A stretch of DNA of 64,000 bases from Streptomyces sp. AW19M42 (GCA_000470535.1 CBRG010000096.1:1-64000), one strand, 5' to 3'; positions 33,070 to 45,520 are shown, counted from the stretch's first letter. Numbers and translations are program-made. Notes: generated from the letters alone by a model not told the origin.

Positions 33070-34434
33070 CTACCAGGCCTGCGGCGGGCCTCCGTACGGA
33101 TGCTGCTGCCCGCCGTCGGCCGGCCCGCCCGGTGCCGCGGTCGCTGCCCGCCCGCGCCGAGCGAGCAGCATCCACGCGCCGAGCGCGAGCACCAGCACGG
33201 CGCCCGCGCCGATGCCGGCCGCGCCGAGCAGCTTCATGTTGCTGCTCCTGCTCGCGGCGGCCTGGGCGCCGCTCTGACCGCTCCTCGCCATGTCCTTGTC
33301 GCCCTCGGAGACGCCGAAGATCCCGGCGTCGCCCGCGTACGGCGTTTTCCCGGCATCGCCCTTCACGTTGACCGTGAGAGTCAGCGGGAACGGCTTGGAA
33401 CCGTAGGCCTTGGCGACCTCCGGGCTCAGCGTGACGGACAGGTAGTACCAGCCCGCGAAGCGCATCGCGCTGACGCTGGTGTCGGAGGCGAACCTGTTCT
33501 CGTACGCCACCGGAGGCACCGGGTCCAGGGAGACCGAGGCCGGTTTGCCCGAGTAGGACATGGGGGACGCGTTGTCGACATGGCCGTGCGCCGGATTGTC
33601 CAGGGACAGGGCGAGCGCACCGCTGACGTACTCGTCCGCGTCCGGGTCGGTGCTGTTGCCGAGTGCGGCGGTGGCGTAGATCTGCTGCCCCCAGTCCACC
33701 GGGACCCGGTAGAAGAGCGTCTGGCCGGGCTCGACCCGGTCCTTCCACTCACCGGTCTGCAGGCTCGTCGCGTCGTAGTAACTGCTGCCGCCGTGCCTGC
33801 GGTTGTCCTTCGCCGCCCCGGGCGGCTCCGGTGACGCGGACGGCCAGTCCTCCGGCGCCTCGGTCCGCGTCGCCCCGCCCTTCGCGAACTCCGGCTCCGA
33901 GGCGTACCGGATTTCCAGCTCCCACTCCCCGCGCCCCGAGGTGTCCTCGCTCTCGCGCTCGATCAGGACGTTGTACACACCGGCGCCCTGGCAGCTGTTG
34001 CTGTCCTTGTCCACGTTGCGGTAGGCGTACGCGGCGATGGGGCGCGGGTACTCCGCGGCCCCGAAGCGGGCGCTCTCCGAACTGCACGCCAGGTCCGACT
34101 TGTCCCTGACGCTGATCGAGATGCCGTCCCCGTAGGCGACCTTGCCGCCGTCCTTGGGCACGACGACGGCCGAGACGTACGCGTTCGTCGTCGCCTTCAG
34201 GTTCAGCCGGTAGTACAGCTTCTGACCGAACTTGATCGAACTCCGGTAGACCGAACCGGCCGTGAGCTCATGCGCATCGGTGTTGACCTCGGCTCCACCG
34301 ACCGTCTTCGCCTGCGGGTCGAAGGCGTACGCGGCGGCCTCGCCGGCTCCGTGCGCCTGCCCCGGCAGCGCCGCCACCGCGCACATCGCCGCGACCGCGG
34401 CCAGTATCGCCCGGCCCCTGCTGCGCTGCCTCAT
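33070..34434 (-). CDS. Secreted, membrane-anchored protein paralogous to the VWA protein's C-terminal part
   Basis: 454 residues: signal peptide (ILAAVAAMCAVAALPGQAHG), two extracytoplasmic domains and a C-terminal helix (LGAAGIGAGAVLVLALGAWML) with a short Pro/Gly-rich cytoplasmic tail. Both ectodomain halves match the neighbouring VWA protein: FGQKLYYRLNL and LIERESED in the first, DRVEPGQTLFYRVPVDWGQQ and YYLSVTL in the second. Domain functions unknown; they resemble beta-sandwich ligand or protein-binding modules. Start overlaps the VWA stop by one base (ATG 34434) or four (GTG 34437), so the two are made together. Confidence 0.75.
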   Translation of the reverse strand: MRQRSRGRAILAAVAAMCAVAALPGQAHGAGEAAAYAFDPQAKTVGGAEVNTDAHELTAGSVYRSSIKFGQKLYYRLNLKATTNAYVSAVVVPKDGGKVAYGDGISISVRDKSDLACSSESARFGAAEYPRPIAAYAYRNVDKDSNSCQGAGVYNVLIERESEDTSGRGEWELEIRYASEPEFAKGGATRTEAPEDWPSASPEPPGAAKDNRRHGGSSYYDATSLQTGEWKDRVEPGQTLFYRVPVDWGQQIYATAALGNSTDPDADEYVSGALALSLDNPAHGHVDNASPMSYSGKPASVSLDPVPPVAYENRFASDTSVSAMRFAGWYYLSVTLSPEVAKAYGSKPFPLTLTVNVKGDAGKTPYAGDAGIFGVSEGDKDMARSGQSGAQAAASRSSNMKLLGAAGIGAGAVLVLALGAWMLLARRGRAATAAPGGPADGGQQHPYGGPPQAW

Positions 34435-36380
34435 CACGCGCTTCCCCTCGTCGTCCGTGCGGCTGCCCCGCGGCGGTTGCGTACACATACGAACACGGCG
34501 ATGAGTACAGCCATGACGGCCGCCCCGGCAGCAGCCGCGATGCCGGTCCATCCTGCCCCTCCAGCACCACCGCTGTCTGCGGACGCGGTCGACTCGCCCT
34601 TCTTGTCCGCATCCTTGCCGGTGGCCTTGCCGGAACCGCCGCCGGATCCGGCGACCACAGGCGCCCCGTGCTGCGGACCGGTCCGCTCCGCACCGAGCAC
34701 CGACACCCGCAGCACCAGGCCGATGCGCGGGTTCTCCGCGATCTCGGCGGCCCGCGCGCCCAGCGTCACCGAGATGTAGAAGCCGCCCCTTGCGTGCACC
34801 GGCTGGACATTGGTCCGGTCCTCGTAGCGGTTGGTCCAGGAGACCGGGACGCCGCCCATAGGAAGCGCCGAAGGCCGCCCGTCGTACATCGTGGTCGGGG
34901 TGAACTCGCCGCCTCCGGTGAGGGGGTGTCGGGCCGGGGTGTAGAGCCGGGTCGCCCCGTAGGAGTACGTGGCGGAGGTGGCGTCCACCGTGGGCTCGTT
35001 GGCGAACTCCACGTCGTAGCGCACCTGCTGGCCCCAGCCGGCCGGAACCTGGTACCAGAGCGTCTGGGACGGCAGGATGCGGTCGCGCCAGACGCCCTGC
35101 CCGATCTCCCGGGCATCGTTGAAGCCGGTGCCGCCCCGCACGTCGCGGGGATCGCCCGTCGGCAGCACGGCCTCCTTGCCGCCCCGTCCGTACTCCGCCT
35201 GCGACTGGGCGGGCATCACGCCCTTGTCCAGCGGCGCCTCGACCCCGTACACGAGCTCCAGCGGCCAACGCGCGGCGTCGGAGCCCTTCTTGCTCTCCCG
35301 CTCCACCACCAGCCGGTAACGGCCCGCACGGTCGCAGGTGCGGGTTCCCTCCTCCGAGCGGATCCGGGCGACCGCCGATGTCAGCGGGGCCGCCCCCTCC
35401 TTCTGGAGGAAGCGCTCGGTGTCCGTCCCGCAGGAGCCGTGCTCGTCGTACTCGATCCTGGTGCTCAGTGCGTCGAACGTGTCGACGGCCGCGCCCGGCT
35501 GCGGCACCGCCGTCGCCGCGAAGTCCGCCGTGGACACCGCGTCCAGGTCCACCGCGTAGTACCGCTTCTCGCCCGGCCCGATGGTGTCCAGGTACTGCCC
35601 GGGTACGAGCACGGGGGCCCGGTCGGCCGTGGCCGCGCCCGTCACCGGCTCGCCCCGGAAACGGTACCCGTCGGCGGAGAGCTGCGCGGAGCGCTGGAGC
35701 TGACGGGCCAGCGCCTTGGCGTCGGGGGCGTCGTAGTAACGCCCGTTGCCCGCCTGCGCGATGCATTCGAGCTGTTCGCGGGCCGCGCCCTTCACCTGAA
35801 AGCCGACGGTGTCGATCCGCAGCCCGATGCCCTCCTTGCCGAGCTGCTCTGCGACCTCGCACGGCTGCGGCGTACCGCAGTTGTCCTCGCCGTCGGAGAT
35901 CAGCAGGATCGTGCGCGTGCCGATGTCGCCGGCCGCGGGCTTCGGCAGATCCTGCGCCGCCTTCCTGAGCGACAGTCCGATGGGGGTGTCACCCCTGGGC
36001 CGTACGGCTGCGACCGCCTGCTTCAGCGCGGCCCGGTCGAGCTTGCGCACCGGGCGCACGAGCCGGGTGTCCGTGCAGCCCTGCGGCCGGTCGGCGCCGT
36101 ACACCCGCAGGCCCGTCGGATGGCCGTCGGGAAGCGCGTCCACGACCGTGCCGACGGCCGCGCGGGCGCTCTCCATCCGGGTCCGGCCCGTACCGTCGTC
36201 GTCCCCCATGGAGCCGGACGAGTCGAGCACCATGACCAGACTGCCGCTCCCGCCGGATCCGGGCGCTCCGGTCTCCCCGGGCGCCGCCACGGCTTGCAGC
36301 GCGCCCGCCACCAGGGCGAACAGCGCCCCACCGATCAATGTCCCCGCCCGCACCGTGCGGCGCTGACCGCCAGCCCTCAT
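34434..36380 (-). CDS. VWA-domain surface protein with C-terminal membrane anchor
   Basis: 648 residues: signal peptide (residues 1-33), VWA domain 45-235 with the MIDAS motif MVLDSSGSMGDDDG and a second metal loop LLISDGEDNCG, two beta-rich domains (240-400 and 410-590), a Gly/Lys linker and a C-terminal helix near 615 (IAAAAGAAVMAVLIAVFVCV). VWA domains bind protein partners through a metal ion. The last two domains are shared with the next gene, implying a duplicated pair forming a surface complex. Regulator and kinase genes face it convergently. No function known. Confidence 0.82.
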   Translation of the reverse strand: MRAGGQRRTVRAGTLIGGALFALVAGALQAVAAPGETGAPGSGGSGSLVMVLDSSGSMGDDDGTGRTRMESARAAVGTVVDALPDGHPTGLRVYGADRPQGCTDTRLVRPVRKLDRAALKQAVAAVRPRGDTPIGLSLRKAAQDLPKPAAGDIGTRTILLISDGEDNCGTPQPCEVAEQLGKEGIGLRIDTVGFQVKGAAREQLECIAQAGNGRYYDAPDAKALARQLQRSAQLSADGYRFRGEPVTGAATADRAPVLVPGQYLDTIGPGEKRYYAVDLDAVSTADFAATAVPQPGAAVDTFDALSTRIEYDEHGSCGTDTERFLQKEGAAPLTSAVARIRSEEGTRTCDRAGRYRLVVERESKKGSDAARWPLELVYGVEAPLDKGVMPAQSQAEYGRGGKEAVLPTGDPRDVRGGTGFNDAREIGQGVWRDRILPSQTLWYQVPAGWGQQVRYDVEFANEPTVDATSATYSYGATRLYTPARHPLTGGGEFTPTTMYDGRPSALPMGGVPVSWTNRYEDRTNVQPVHARGGFYISVTLGARAAEIAENPRIGLVLRVSVLGAERTGPQHGAPVVAGSGGGSGKATGKDADKKGESTASADSGGAGGAGWTGIAAAAGAAVMAVLIAVFVCVRNRRGAAARTTRGSA

Positions 36381-36484
36381 CCGTTCCCCCTAGACCGAAA
36401 TCCCCGGCTTCTTTGCTCAAGCAACCTATTGATTTGCGCAGGTGAACTCAAGGGCACAGGTGTCACGGTCCCGCAACAGCACGA

Positions 36485-36513
36485 AGCCCCGGCCGCTCAG
36501 GCGACCGGGGCTC
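36485..36513 (-). terminator. Terminator of the DLW-39 gene
   Basis: AGCCCCGGCCGC and GCGACCGGGGCT form a 12-bp stem with one mismatch and a short loop, 20 bp past the small gene's stop on the minus strand. Confidence 0.7.
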
Positions 36514-36532
36514 GCAAACAGGCTGTTCTGAC

Positions 36533-36667
36533 TCACACACCCGAACCTGCGGGCACGGAGTCAGTCGCCTCCGTCCACAGATCCTGCTCGGCGCGATCCG
36601 CCTGGATCTGGCGGTACACGAGGAGCCCGCCGATGGCGGCCAGTACGACCAGGAGAAGCTTCTTCAC
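36533..36667 (-). CDS. DLW-39 family small membrane protein
   Basis: 44 residues: VKKLLLVVLAAIGGLLVYRQ is a membrane-inserting N-terminus, followed by IQADRAEQDLWTEATDSVPAG, which contains the Asp-Leu-Trp that names this family. Conserved in Streptomyces near the DUF3566/gyrA region; no function known. GTG start with GAGG six bases upstream. Very short, so easily missed by annotation. Confidence 0.85.
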   Translation of the reverse strand: MKKLLLVVLAAIGGLLVYRQIQADRAEQDLWTEATDSVPAGSGV

Positions 36668-36972
36668 CGCGCGACCTCGTCTTTCCTTGGCGTAGGGGAC
36701 TTCTGCCGCCCGACTATACACACCGGCCGATATCGACCGGTGACCTCCCCGCGACCCAACTGGGGCCTGCGGAAAAGCGATCGTCGGAGGATCGGCCCGC
36801 CCCGGTCACCGACCCCGGGGGCCACTGCGAACCGGCCGATCGGGACCGGTTGCACCATACGAGTGGTGTTCATCTGAACATCGGCACATCGGTGGCGTCG
36901 GTCCATGAAATCGCGATCCGAATACACATGATCAGGGGGTAAGCAAACCGGACCACCCGAAAGTGAGGGGCC
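36668..36972. other. Intergenic region with a 22-bp palindrome
   Basis: 305 bp between the DLW-39 gene (minus) and the divergent secreted-protein gene (plus). No gene. A palindrome at 36721-36742 (CACCGGCCGATATCGACCGGTG, one mismatched pair) sits about 55 bp before the DLW-39 start and could be an operator. No other structure seen. Confidence 0.6.
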
Positions 36973-37344
36973 ATGAGCACCTACAGGGCCAAGAACATCT
37001 GGACCGCCTTCATCACCGCCTTCTTCGCACTCCTCGCCGCGCTGGGCCTCGCAGGCTCCACCGCGGCGGCCACGGAAGCCACGGTCACGGAGCCGGCGGC
37101 CACGAGCCACGAGCACACGGTCGCGACGGCGACAACCGCGACCACTCCGTCGGTGCGATGGACCCTTCCGCGTGACCGGGCGCTGCCGCCCACCATGAAG
37201 CAGCGCATCCGCGCCGAAGCACACGGCTCCTCACCCGCCACCCGCCATCTGTCCGCAGACACGACGGACACCGCGAACACCACAAGCACCGCCCGCGCCT
37301 CGCATGGCGCCCCGGCGGGGGACGCGTCCCTCCTCCCGCCCTGA
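36973..37344 (+). CDS. Small secreted protein, DUF6344-like
   Basis: 123 residues: signal sequence (AKNIWTAFITAFFALLAALGLAGSTAAA), then a Thr/Ala-rich low-complexity region and a short basic segment, PRDRALPPTMKQRIRAEAHG, which is the only conserved-looking part. Resembles the DUF6344 family of streptomycetes as remembered. ATG follows GTGAGGGG at 36963. Function unknown; it may be exported or membrane-bound. Confidence 0.7.
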   Translation: MSTYRAKNIWTAFITAFFALLAALGLAGSTAAATEATVTEPAATSHEHTVATATTATTPSVRWTLPRDRALPPTMKQRIRAEAHGSSPATRHLSADTTDTANTTSTARASHGAPAGDASLLPP

Positions 37345-37366
37345 GAGCGGCGCACCTGACGCCCAG

Positions 37367-37399
37367 AGCCCCCGGGCCGGTTCACACCGGACGGGGGCT
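37367..37399 (+). terminator. Terminator after the DUF6344-like gene
   Basis: AGCCCCCG pairs with CGGGGGCT, enclosing an inner CCGG/CCGG pair, and TTTCC follows. It is 22 bp past the stop. Confidence 0.75.
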
Positions 37400-37635
37400 T
37401 TCCCGTGCGCCCGCCACAGCAGTCACGCCCGTACCGGACGGCACCCCTGGACGCTCTGGTGACGCCCGTCCCCCCGACAGCGCGACCGGAGCGGCCCCCG
37501 TACCACCGGAGCGAGCCCCCCGCACCCCGTAAGACCCGCCCGAGCCCCCCACCCCGCGCTCCTGGAGAGCGCCGGGAGTTCACCGGACTCCCGCCCAACG
37601 CCCAACACCCGCCCAACACCGCACCCCGCCCACGC
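37400..37635. other. Gene-free region before tRNA-Ile
   Basis: 236 bp between two terminators. It is Pro/Arg-codon-like C-rich sequence with no ribosome site and no recognisable protein. Nothing seen. Confidence 0.6.
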
Positions 37636-37673
37636 AGAAGGCCCGGTCTCTCCGAAGAGAGGCCGGGCCTTCT
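37636..37673 (-). terminator. Terminator of tRNA-Ile
   Basis: AGAAGGCCCGG and CCGGGCCTTCT form an 11-bp stem extended by a TCTCT/AGAGA pairing, ending 11 bases past the tRNA 3' end. Confidence 0.8.
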
Positions 37674-37683
37674 GTTGTCACTG

Positions 37684-37757
37684 TGGGGCTAACAGGATTT
37701 GAACCTGTGGCCTCATCCTTATCAGGGATGCGCTCTAACCAACTGAGCTATAGCCCC
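37684..37757 (-). tRNA. tRNA-Ile (GAT)
   Basis: 74-nt minus-strand tRNA: acceptor GGGGCTA with TAGCCCC, D-arm TAGCTCAGTTGGTTAGAGC, anticodon stem-loop CATCCCTGATAAGGATG (anticodon GAT), T-loop GTTCAAATC. CCA not encoded. Equivalent to ileT beside gyrA in other actinobacteria. Confidence 0.96.
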
Positions 37758-37834
37758 GCCGCGCTTTTGTGTCGCGCTGACGTGAAGAAGATTAGCGCAC
37801 GTCGGGGCCAGTCCCAAAATCGATAGATGCGCCG

Positions 37835-38521
37835 CTACTCGTCCTCGGCCAGCGTGAGCTCGACACCGCCCACGAAGCCGGCCGACAAGTTGTAGATGAA
37901 GGCGCCCAGCGTCGCCAGCGCGGTCGCCAGCACCACATCGATCACGGCGATGACCGACGTGAAGATGAGGACCCTCGGCAGCGACAGGAACGACTGCAGA
38001 TCGAAGCCGCTGCCCTCGTTGGAACCGGTCGCCTCGCTGATCGTGCCGCCCACGGTGGAGAAGACGCCCATCGCGTCCATCACCATCCACAGGACCGCCG
38101 ACGCCACCACCGTGCAGATGCCGAGCGCGATGGACAGCAGGAAGCTGACCTTCATCACCGACCACGGATCGGCCTTGGCCACCCGCAGACGCGCCTTACG
38201 GGTACGCGGAGTGGTCCGCGCCCCCGTCCGCGGCTTGCGGGAAGCCTGGGCCGCGCCAGCACCCTGCTGGGCCGCCTGGGGGCGGCCCCCGTGCGTCCCG
38301 CCCGGGGGCGAGGGGTAGGCCTGCGGCGGGTGGTAAGGCCCCGCCTGGCCCGGTGCGGGCTCACGCTCGCCGGGCAGTGGCCCGGCCGCGTAGCCCTCGT
38401 ACTGGGGTTGAGGACCCCGGGTATCCGTCACAGTGCCCCCTTGGGAGTCCGTGGCAGGGCCACGGGCACCGTTCGCGCCGGCTCCGGAAGCGGCCGAACC
38501 GGCGCCCGTGGCTCCACTCAC
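37835..38521 (-). CDS. DUF3566 membrane protein
   Basis: 228 residues: a Gly/Ala/Pro-rich disordered N-terminus (1-115), then the DUF3566 domain (VAKADPWSVMKVSFLLSIALG) with two helices, and a short acidic end. The homologue lies directly after gyrA in most actinobacteria (Rv0007) and is linked to division and elongasome functions, without a defined activity. 3 bp separate it from the gyrA stop, so it is co-transcribed. Confidence 0.9.
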   Translation of the reverse strand: MSGATGAGSAASGAGANGARGPATDSQGGTVTDTRGPQPQYEGYAAGPLPGEREPAPGQAGPYHPPQAYPSPPGGTHGGRPQAAQQGAGAAQASRKPRTGARTTPRTRKARLRVAKADPWSVMKVSFLLSIALGICTVVASAVLWMVMDAMGVFSTVGGTISEATGSNEGSGFDLQSFLSLPRVLIFTSVIAVIDVVLATALATLGAFIYNLSAGFVGGVELTLAEDE

Positions 38522-38524
38522 GCT

Positions 38525-41176
38525 CTACTCCTCGTGCTCCCCGGTCGAGGACGTCGTGCCCTCGACAGTGCTCTCACCAGCCGCGTCGGCCATCTCGGCC
38601 TCAGCTGTCACTGCCTCGGCCGTCTCGCCGTCGGCGTCGACGGGACCGTCGACCTCTTCGGCCTCACGACCCGCCTCGGCGTTACGAGCGATACCGACGA
38701 CGGCATCGCGCTTGCCCAGGTTGATCAGTTGGACGCCCATGGTGTCACGGCCCGTCTCCCTGACTTCATTGACTCGCGTACGAATCACGCCACCGCCGAG
38801 CGTGATGGCAAGGATCTCATCCGTAGCCTCGACCACCAGCGCACCGACCAGTGAGCCCCGGTCCTCCACGATCTTGGCGGCCTTGATGCCCAGGCCGCCG
38901 CGACCCTGGACGCGGTACTCGTCGACGGGGGTCCGCTTCGCGTACCCGCCGTCAGTGGCAGTGAACACGAAGGTACCGGGCCTGACGACATTCATCGAGA
39001 GGAGTTCGTCTCCCTCGCGGAAACTCATCCCCTTGACGCCCGAGGTGGCACGGCCCATCGGACGCAGCGCATCGTCCGTCGCGGTGAACCTGATCGACTG
39101 GGCCTTCTTGCTGATGAGCAGCAGATCGTCCTCGGACGACACCAGCTCCGCACCGATCAGCTCGTCGTCCGAGCCGTCCGCCGTCTCACGCAGGTTGATG
39201 GCGATGACGCCGCCGGAGCGCGGTGAGTCGTAGTCCTTCAGCGCGGTCTTCTTCACGAGACCGCCCTTCGTGGCCAGGATCAGGTAGGGCGCGGCGTCGT
39301 AGTCACGGATCGCCAGGATCTGCGCGATCTGCTCGTCCGGCTGGAAGGCCAGCAGGTTGGCGACGTGCTGACCGCGCGCGTCCCGGCCCGCGTCCGGGAG
39401 CTCGTACGCCTTGGCCCGGTAGACGCGGCCCTTGTTCGTGAAGAACAGCAGCCAGTGGTGCGTCGTCGACACGAAGAAGTGGTCGACGATGTCGTCCTGC
39501 TTCAGCTTCGTGCCGCGCACGCCCTTGCCGCCGCGCTTCTGCGACCGGTAGTCCTCGGTCTTCGTACGCTTCACATAGCCACCACGCGAGATCGTGACGA
39601 CGATGTCCTCCTCGGCGATCAGGTCCTCCACGGACATGTCACCGTCGAAGGGCACCAGCTTGGAGCGCCGGTCGTCGCCGAACTTGTCGACGATCGCCGC
39701 CAGCTCCTCGCTGACGATCTGCCGCTGCCGTTCGGGCGAGGACAGGATCGCGTTGTACTCGTTGATCTTCGCCTGGAGCTCGTCGTGCTCGGCGGTGATC
39801 TTCTGGTGCTCCAGCGCGGCCAGCCGGCGCAGCTGCATCTCCAGGATCGCGTTCGCCTGGATCTCGTCGATCTCCAGGAGGCCCATCAGGCCCTCCCGCG
39901 CGATCTCCACGGTGTTGCTGCGCCGGATGAGGGCGATGACCTCGTCGATGGCGTCCAGGGCCTTGAGCAGGCCGCGCAGGATGTGCGCCCGCTCCTCCGC
40001 CTTGCGCAGCCGGAACCGCGTACGCCGGACGATGACCTCGATCTGGTGCGTCACCCAGTGGCGGATGAACGCGTCGATCGACAGGGTGCGCGGCACCCCG
40101 TCCACCAGCGCCAGCATGTTGGCGCCGAAGTTGGACTGCAGGTCGGTGTGCTTGTACAGGTTGTTCAGGACGACCTTGGCGACCGCGTCGCGCTTGAGCA
40201 CGACGACCAGGCGCTGTCCCGTACGCGACGAGGTCTCGTCACGGACGTCGGCGATCCCGCCGACCTTGCCGTCCTTCACCAGGTCGGCGATCTTCTGCGC
40301 GAGGTTGTCGGGGTTGGTCTGGTACGGAAGCTCCGTGACCACCAGGCACTGGCGGTTCTGGATCTCCTCGACCGCCACGACCGCGCGCATCGTGATCGAG
40401 CCACGGCCCGTGCGGTACGCCTCCTCGATGCCCTTGCGGCCCACTACGAGGGCGCCGGTCGGGAAGTCCGGGCCCTTGATCCGCTCGATCAGGGCTTCCA
40501 GGAGCTCCTCCTGCGAGGCCTCCGGGTGCTCCAGGTACCACTGCGCACCGGACGCGACCTCGCGCAGGTTGTGCGGCGGGATGTTGGTCGCCATACCGAC
40601 CGCGATGCCCGCCGAACCGTTCACCAGCAGGTTCGGGAAGCGCGCCGGCAGGACCGTCGGCTCCTGGTTACGGCCGTCGTAGTTGTCCTGGAAGTCGACG
40701 GTCTCCTCGTCGATGTCGCGGACCATCTCCATGGACAGCGGCATCATCTTGCACTCGGTGTACCGCATGGCGGCGGCCGGGTCGTTGCCCGGGGAACCGA
40801 AGTTGCCGTTGGAGTCGACCAGCGGCATGCGCATCGACCAGTGCTGCGCCAGGCGCACCAGGGCGTCGTAGATCGAGGAGTCGCCGTGCGGGTGGTACGT
40901 ACCCATGACGTCACCGACGACGCGGGCGCACTTGTAGAAGCCCTTCTCGGGCCGGTAGCCGCCGTCGTACATCGCGTACAGCACGCGGCGGTGGACGGGC
41001 TTGAGGCCGTCCCGCACGTCGGGCAGGGCACGCGACACGATGACGGACATCGCGTAGTCGAGGTAGGAGCGCTGCATCTCCGTTTCGAGCCCGACGGGCT
41101 CGACACGCATGCCCACGCCCTCGACGGGCGGGACCTCTTCGGGCGTCACGGGGACAGGGGTGTTCTCGTCGGCCAT
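38525..41176 (-). CDS. gyrA: DNA gyrase subunit A
   Basis: 883 residues. Breaks and rejoins DNA to introduce negative supercoils with GyrB. Catalytic tyrosine in [11 protein letters not shown]; the quinolone-resistance region reads [15 protein letters not shown] with the usual Ser and Asp, so no classical resistance change is seen. The GyrA box [10 protein letters not shown] that wraps DNA and a six-bladed C-terminal domain are present. The last 60 residues are acidic and low-complexity, longer than in E. coli. Follows gyrB by 52 bp. Confidence 0.98.
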   Translation of the reverse strand: MADENTPVPVTPEEVPPVEGVGMRVEPVGLETEMQRSYLDYAMSVIVSRALPDVRDGLKPVHRRVLYAMYDGGYRPEKGFYKCARVVGDVMGTYHPHGDSSIYDALVRLAQHWSMRMPLVDSNGNFGSPGNDPAAAMRYTECKMMPLSMEMVRDIDEETVDFQDNYDGRNQEPTVLPARFPNLLVNGSAGIAVGMATNIPPHNLREVASGAQWYLEHPEASQEELLEALIERIKGPDFPTGALVVGRKGIEEAYRTGRGSITMRAVVAVEEIQNRQCLVVTELPYQTNPDNLAQKIADLVKDGKVGGIADVRDETSSRTGQRLVVVLKRDAVAKVVLNNLYKHTDLQSNFGANMLALVDGVPRTLSIDAFIRHWVTHQIEVIVRRTRFRLRKAEERAHILRGLLKALDAIDEVIALIRRSNTVEIAREGLMGLLEIDEIQANAILEMQLRRLAALEHQKITAEHDELQAKINEYNAILSSPERQRQIVSEELAAIVDKFGDDRRSKLVPFDGDMSVEDLIAEEDIVVTISRGGYVKRTKTEDYRSQKRGGKGVRGTKLKQDDIVDHFFVSTTHHWLLFFTNKGRVYRAKAYELPDAGRDARGQHVANLLAFQPDEQIAQILAIRDYDAAPYLILATKGGLVKKTALKDYDSPRSGGVIAINLRETADGSDDELIGAELVSSEDDLLLISKKAQSIRFTATDDALRPMGRATSGVKGMSFREGDELLSMNVVRPGTFVFTATDGGYAKRTPVDEYRVQGRGGLGIKAAKIVEDRGSLVGALVVEATDEILAITLGGGVIRTRVNEVRETGRDTMGVQLINLGKRDAVVGIARNAEAGREAEEVDGPVDADGETAEAVTAEAEMADAAGESTVEGTTSSTGEHEE

Positions 41177-41228
41177 TGCTGGTCAAAGTCCTTTCGCGCT
41201 GCGGCTGCGGCTTGCTTGTACGGCCGAC

Positions 41229-43709
<2,481 letters not shown>

Positions 43710-44309
43710 TCAGCCGTAGGTGTCGCCTGGTCCCTTGCTGCCCGGCGCACGCAGCGGGCCGAACCTCCGCTGCGGTCCTCCCGGCCCCTGAACCTTGATC
43801 ATCCTTACGGTGCCGTGCCCCAGATCCGCGTTCAGCCGGGCCACCAGCTGAGGCGCCAGCAGCCGCAGCTGCGTCGCCCACGCCGTCGAGTCGCACTGCA
43901 CCGTCAGCACCCGCTCGTCGGGATCCTCGTCATAACGCAGCGGTACACAATGATTGGCCAGATCATCACCTACGATCTGCGGCCAGCGGCCCATCACACC
44001 GCCCACCGCCGCGGGCGCCTCCCAGCCGCGTTCGGTGATCAGCCGGTTGATCGCCGCGCCCAGCGGCAGCGGGTCCCGGCCGTCCGCCCGCGCCCCGGAG
44101 CGCAGCCCGCCGCCCCGCCGGGCCTGCTTCTTCTGCTGGGCCGCCGCACCGCGGGCCCGCGCCTGCTCCTTCGCCGCGCGCAGGGCCACCCGGGCGAGAT
44201 CCACCCCCGAGGGCTCCGGCTGCTTCGCCGCCCCGGACGACGGTTCCGGCGGTGTGCCGCCCCGCCCGCCCTCCGGGAGCGGCTGCGGGCTGTCCGCAGC
44301 GCCGCTCAC
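43710..44309 (-). CDS. DUF721 (DciA-like) protein
   Basis: 199 residues: basic, Ala/Gln-rich first half ([20 protein letters not shown]) and a C-terminal DUF721 domain ([33 protein letters not shown]). DciA proteins load or help the replicative helicase in bacteria lacking DnaC/DnaI, and this gene always follows recF in actinobacteria. The start overlaps the recF stop (ATGA). A role at oriC is likely but not shown for this protein. Confidence 0.9.
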   Translation of the reverse strand: MSGAADSPQPLPEGGRGGTPPEPSSGAAKQPEPSGVDLARVALRAAKEQARARGAAAQQKKQARRGGGLRSGARADGRDPLPLGAAINRLITERGWEAPAAVGGVMGRWPQIVGDDLANHCVPLRYDEDPDERVLTVQCDSTAWATQLRLLAPQLVARLNADLGHGTVRMIKVQGPGGPQRRFGPLRAPGSKGPGDTYG

Positions 44310-45436
44310 AGCCGCTCCACCTCGCCCGCAGCCACCGCGTACCGCGTCCCCGCGAGCACCCCGGGGACGTCGTCGTCCACCGCGGCCGTCACCAGCACCT
44401 GCTCGCCCGGCGCCACCAGCTCGGCCAGCCGCTCACGCCGCCGCGCGTCCAGCTCGGCGAAGACATCGTCCAGGACCAGCACGGGCTCGTTGCCCTCGGA
44501 GCTCAGCAGTTCGTACGAGGCCAGCCGCAGGGCCAGCGCGTACGACCACGACTCCCCGTGGCTCCCGTATCCCTTGGCCGGCATCCCGCGCAGCCCCAGC
44601 ACCAGGTCGTCGCGGTGCGGGCCGACCAGCGTCACGCCGCGCTCGATCTCCTGCTTGCGCACCTCGGCCAGGGCCGCGATCAGCTGCGCGTACAGCTCAT
44701 CGCGGGTACGGGCGGGACTCACCTCCGCGCCCACCGAACTGCGGTACTCCAGCGTCACGGGGCCGCCGCCGGGCGCCACGTCCGCGTACGCCTTGTCCGT
44801 CAGCGGCTGCATCGTCGCGATCAGGTCCAGCCGCTGCGCCAGCAGCTCGGCGCCCACCCGGCCCAGGTGCTGGTCCCAGACGTCGAGCGTCGACAGGTCC
44901 ATCGAACGGCCACCGTGCCTGCGCGCCATCGCCGCCGACTTCAGCAGGGTGTTCCGCTGCTTCAGCACCCGCTCGTAGTCCGACCGGACCCCGGCCATCC
45001 GCGGCGACCGTGCCGTGACCAGCTCGTCCAGGAACCGACGGCGCTCGCCCGGATCGCCCTTCACCAGCGCCAGATCCTCCGGAGCGAACAGCACCGTCCG
45101 TACGATGCCGAGCACGTCGCGGGGCCTGACCTGCGACGATCTGTTGATCCGAGCGCGATTTGCCTTGCCCGGATTCAGTTCGAGCTCGACCAGCTGCGAA
45201 CGCTCGCCCTGGGTGACGGCAGCCCGGATGACGGCCCGCTCCGCGCCCATGCGCACCAGCGGCGCATCGGAGGAGACCCGGTGGCTGCCGAGCGAGGCGA
45301 GATAGCCGACGGCCTCGACCAGATTGGTCTTGCCCTGGCCGTTGGCCCCCACGAACGCGGTGACGCCCGGGTCGAGAGGCACCTCGACCCGGGCGTACGA
45401 GCGGAAGTCGGCCAGCGACAGATGCGTGACATGCAT
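44306..45436 (-). CDS. recF: RecF recombination/gap-repair ATPase
   Basis: 376 residues. SMC-like ATPase that loads RecA at gaps with RecO and RecR. Walker [15 protein letters not shown] near residue 32, ABC signature region and Walker [17 protein letters not shown] near 320 are present. Normal length. Between gnd and the DUF721 gene; DNA replication operon. Confidence 0.96.
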   Translation of the reverse strand: MHVTHLSLADFRSYARVEVPLDPGVTAFVGANGQGKTNLVEAVGYLASLGSHRVSSDAPLVRMGAERAVIRAAVTQGERSQLVELELNPGKANRARINRSSQVRPRDVLGIVRTVLFAPEDLALVKGDPGERRRFLDELVTARSPRMAGVRSDYERVLKQRNTLLKSAAMARRHGGRSMDLSTLDVWDQHLGRVGAELLAQRLDLIATMQPLTDKAYADVAPGGGPVTLEYRSSVGAEVSPARTRDELYAQLIAALAEVRKQEIERGVTLVGPHRDDLVLGLRGMPAKGYGSHGESWSYALALRLASYELLSSEGNEPVLVLDDVFAELDARRRERLAELVAPGEQVLVTAAVDDDVPGVLAGTRYAVAAGEVERL

Positions 45437-45520
45437 GGTGTACGCCGACCTTCCCGGCTTCCTGCTCCGTGCTGTGTGGTGCGGGCGGACACCCGCTCTC
45501 CGGCCCGCTCCCCTTCGCTG

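Noticed and set aside
37405-37692. A 95-residue Pro/Arg-rich frame before tRNA-Ile
   Set aside because: It lies between two terminators, includes one and runs into the tRNA; no ribosome site or homology.
38960-41020. Quinolone-resistance change in gyrA
   Set aside because: The Ser and Asp expected in susceptible actinobacteria are present in [10 protein letters not shown]; nothing unusual.
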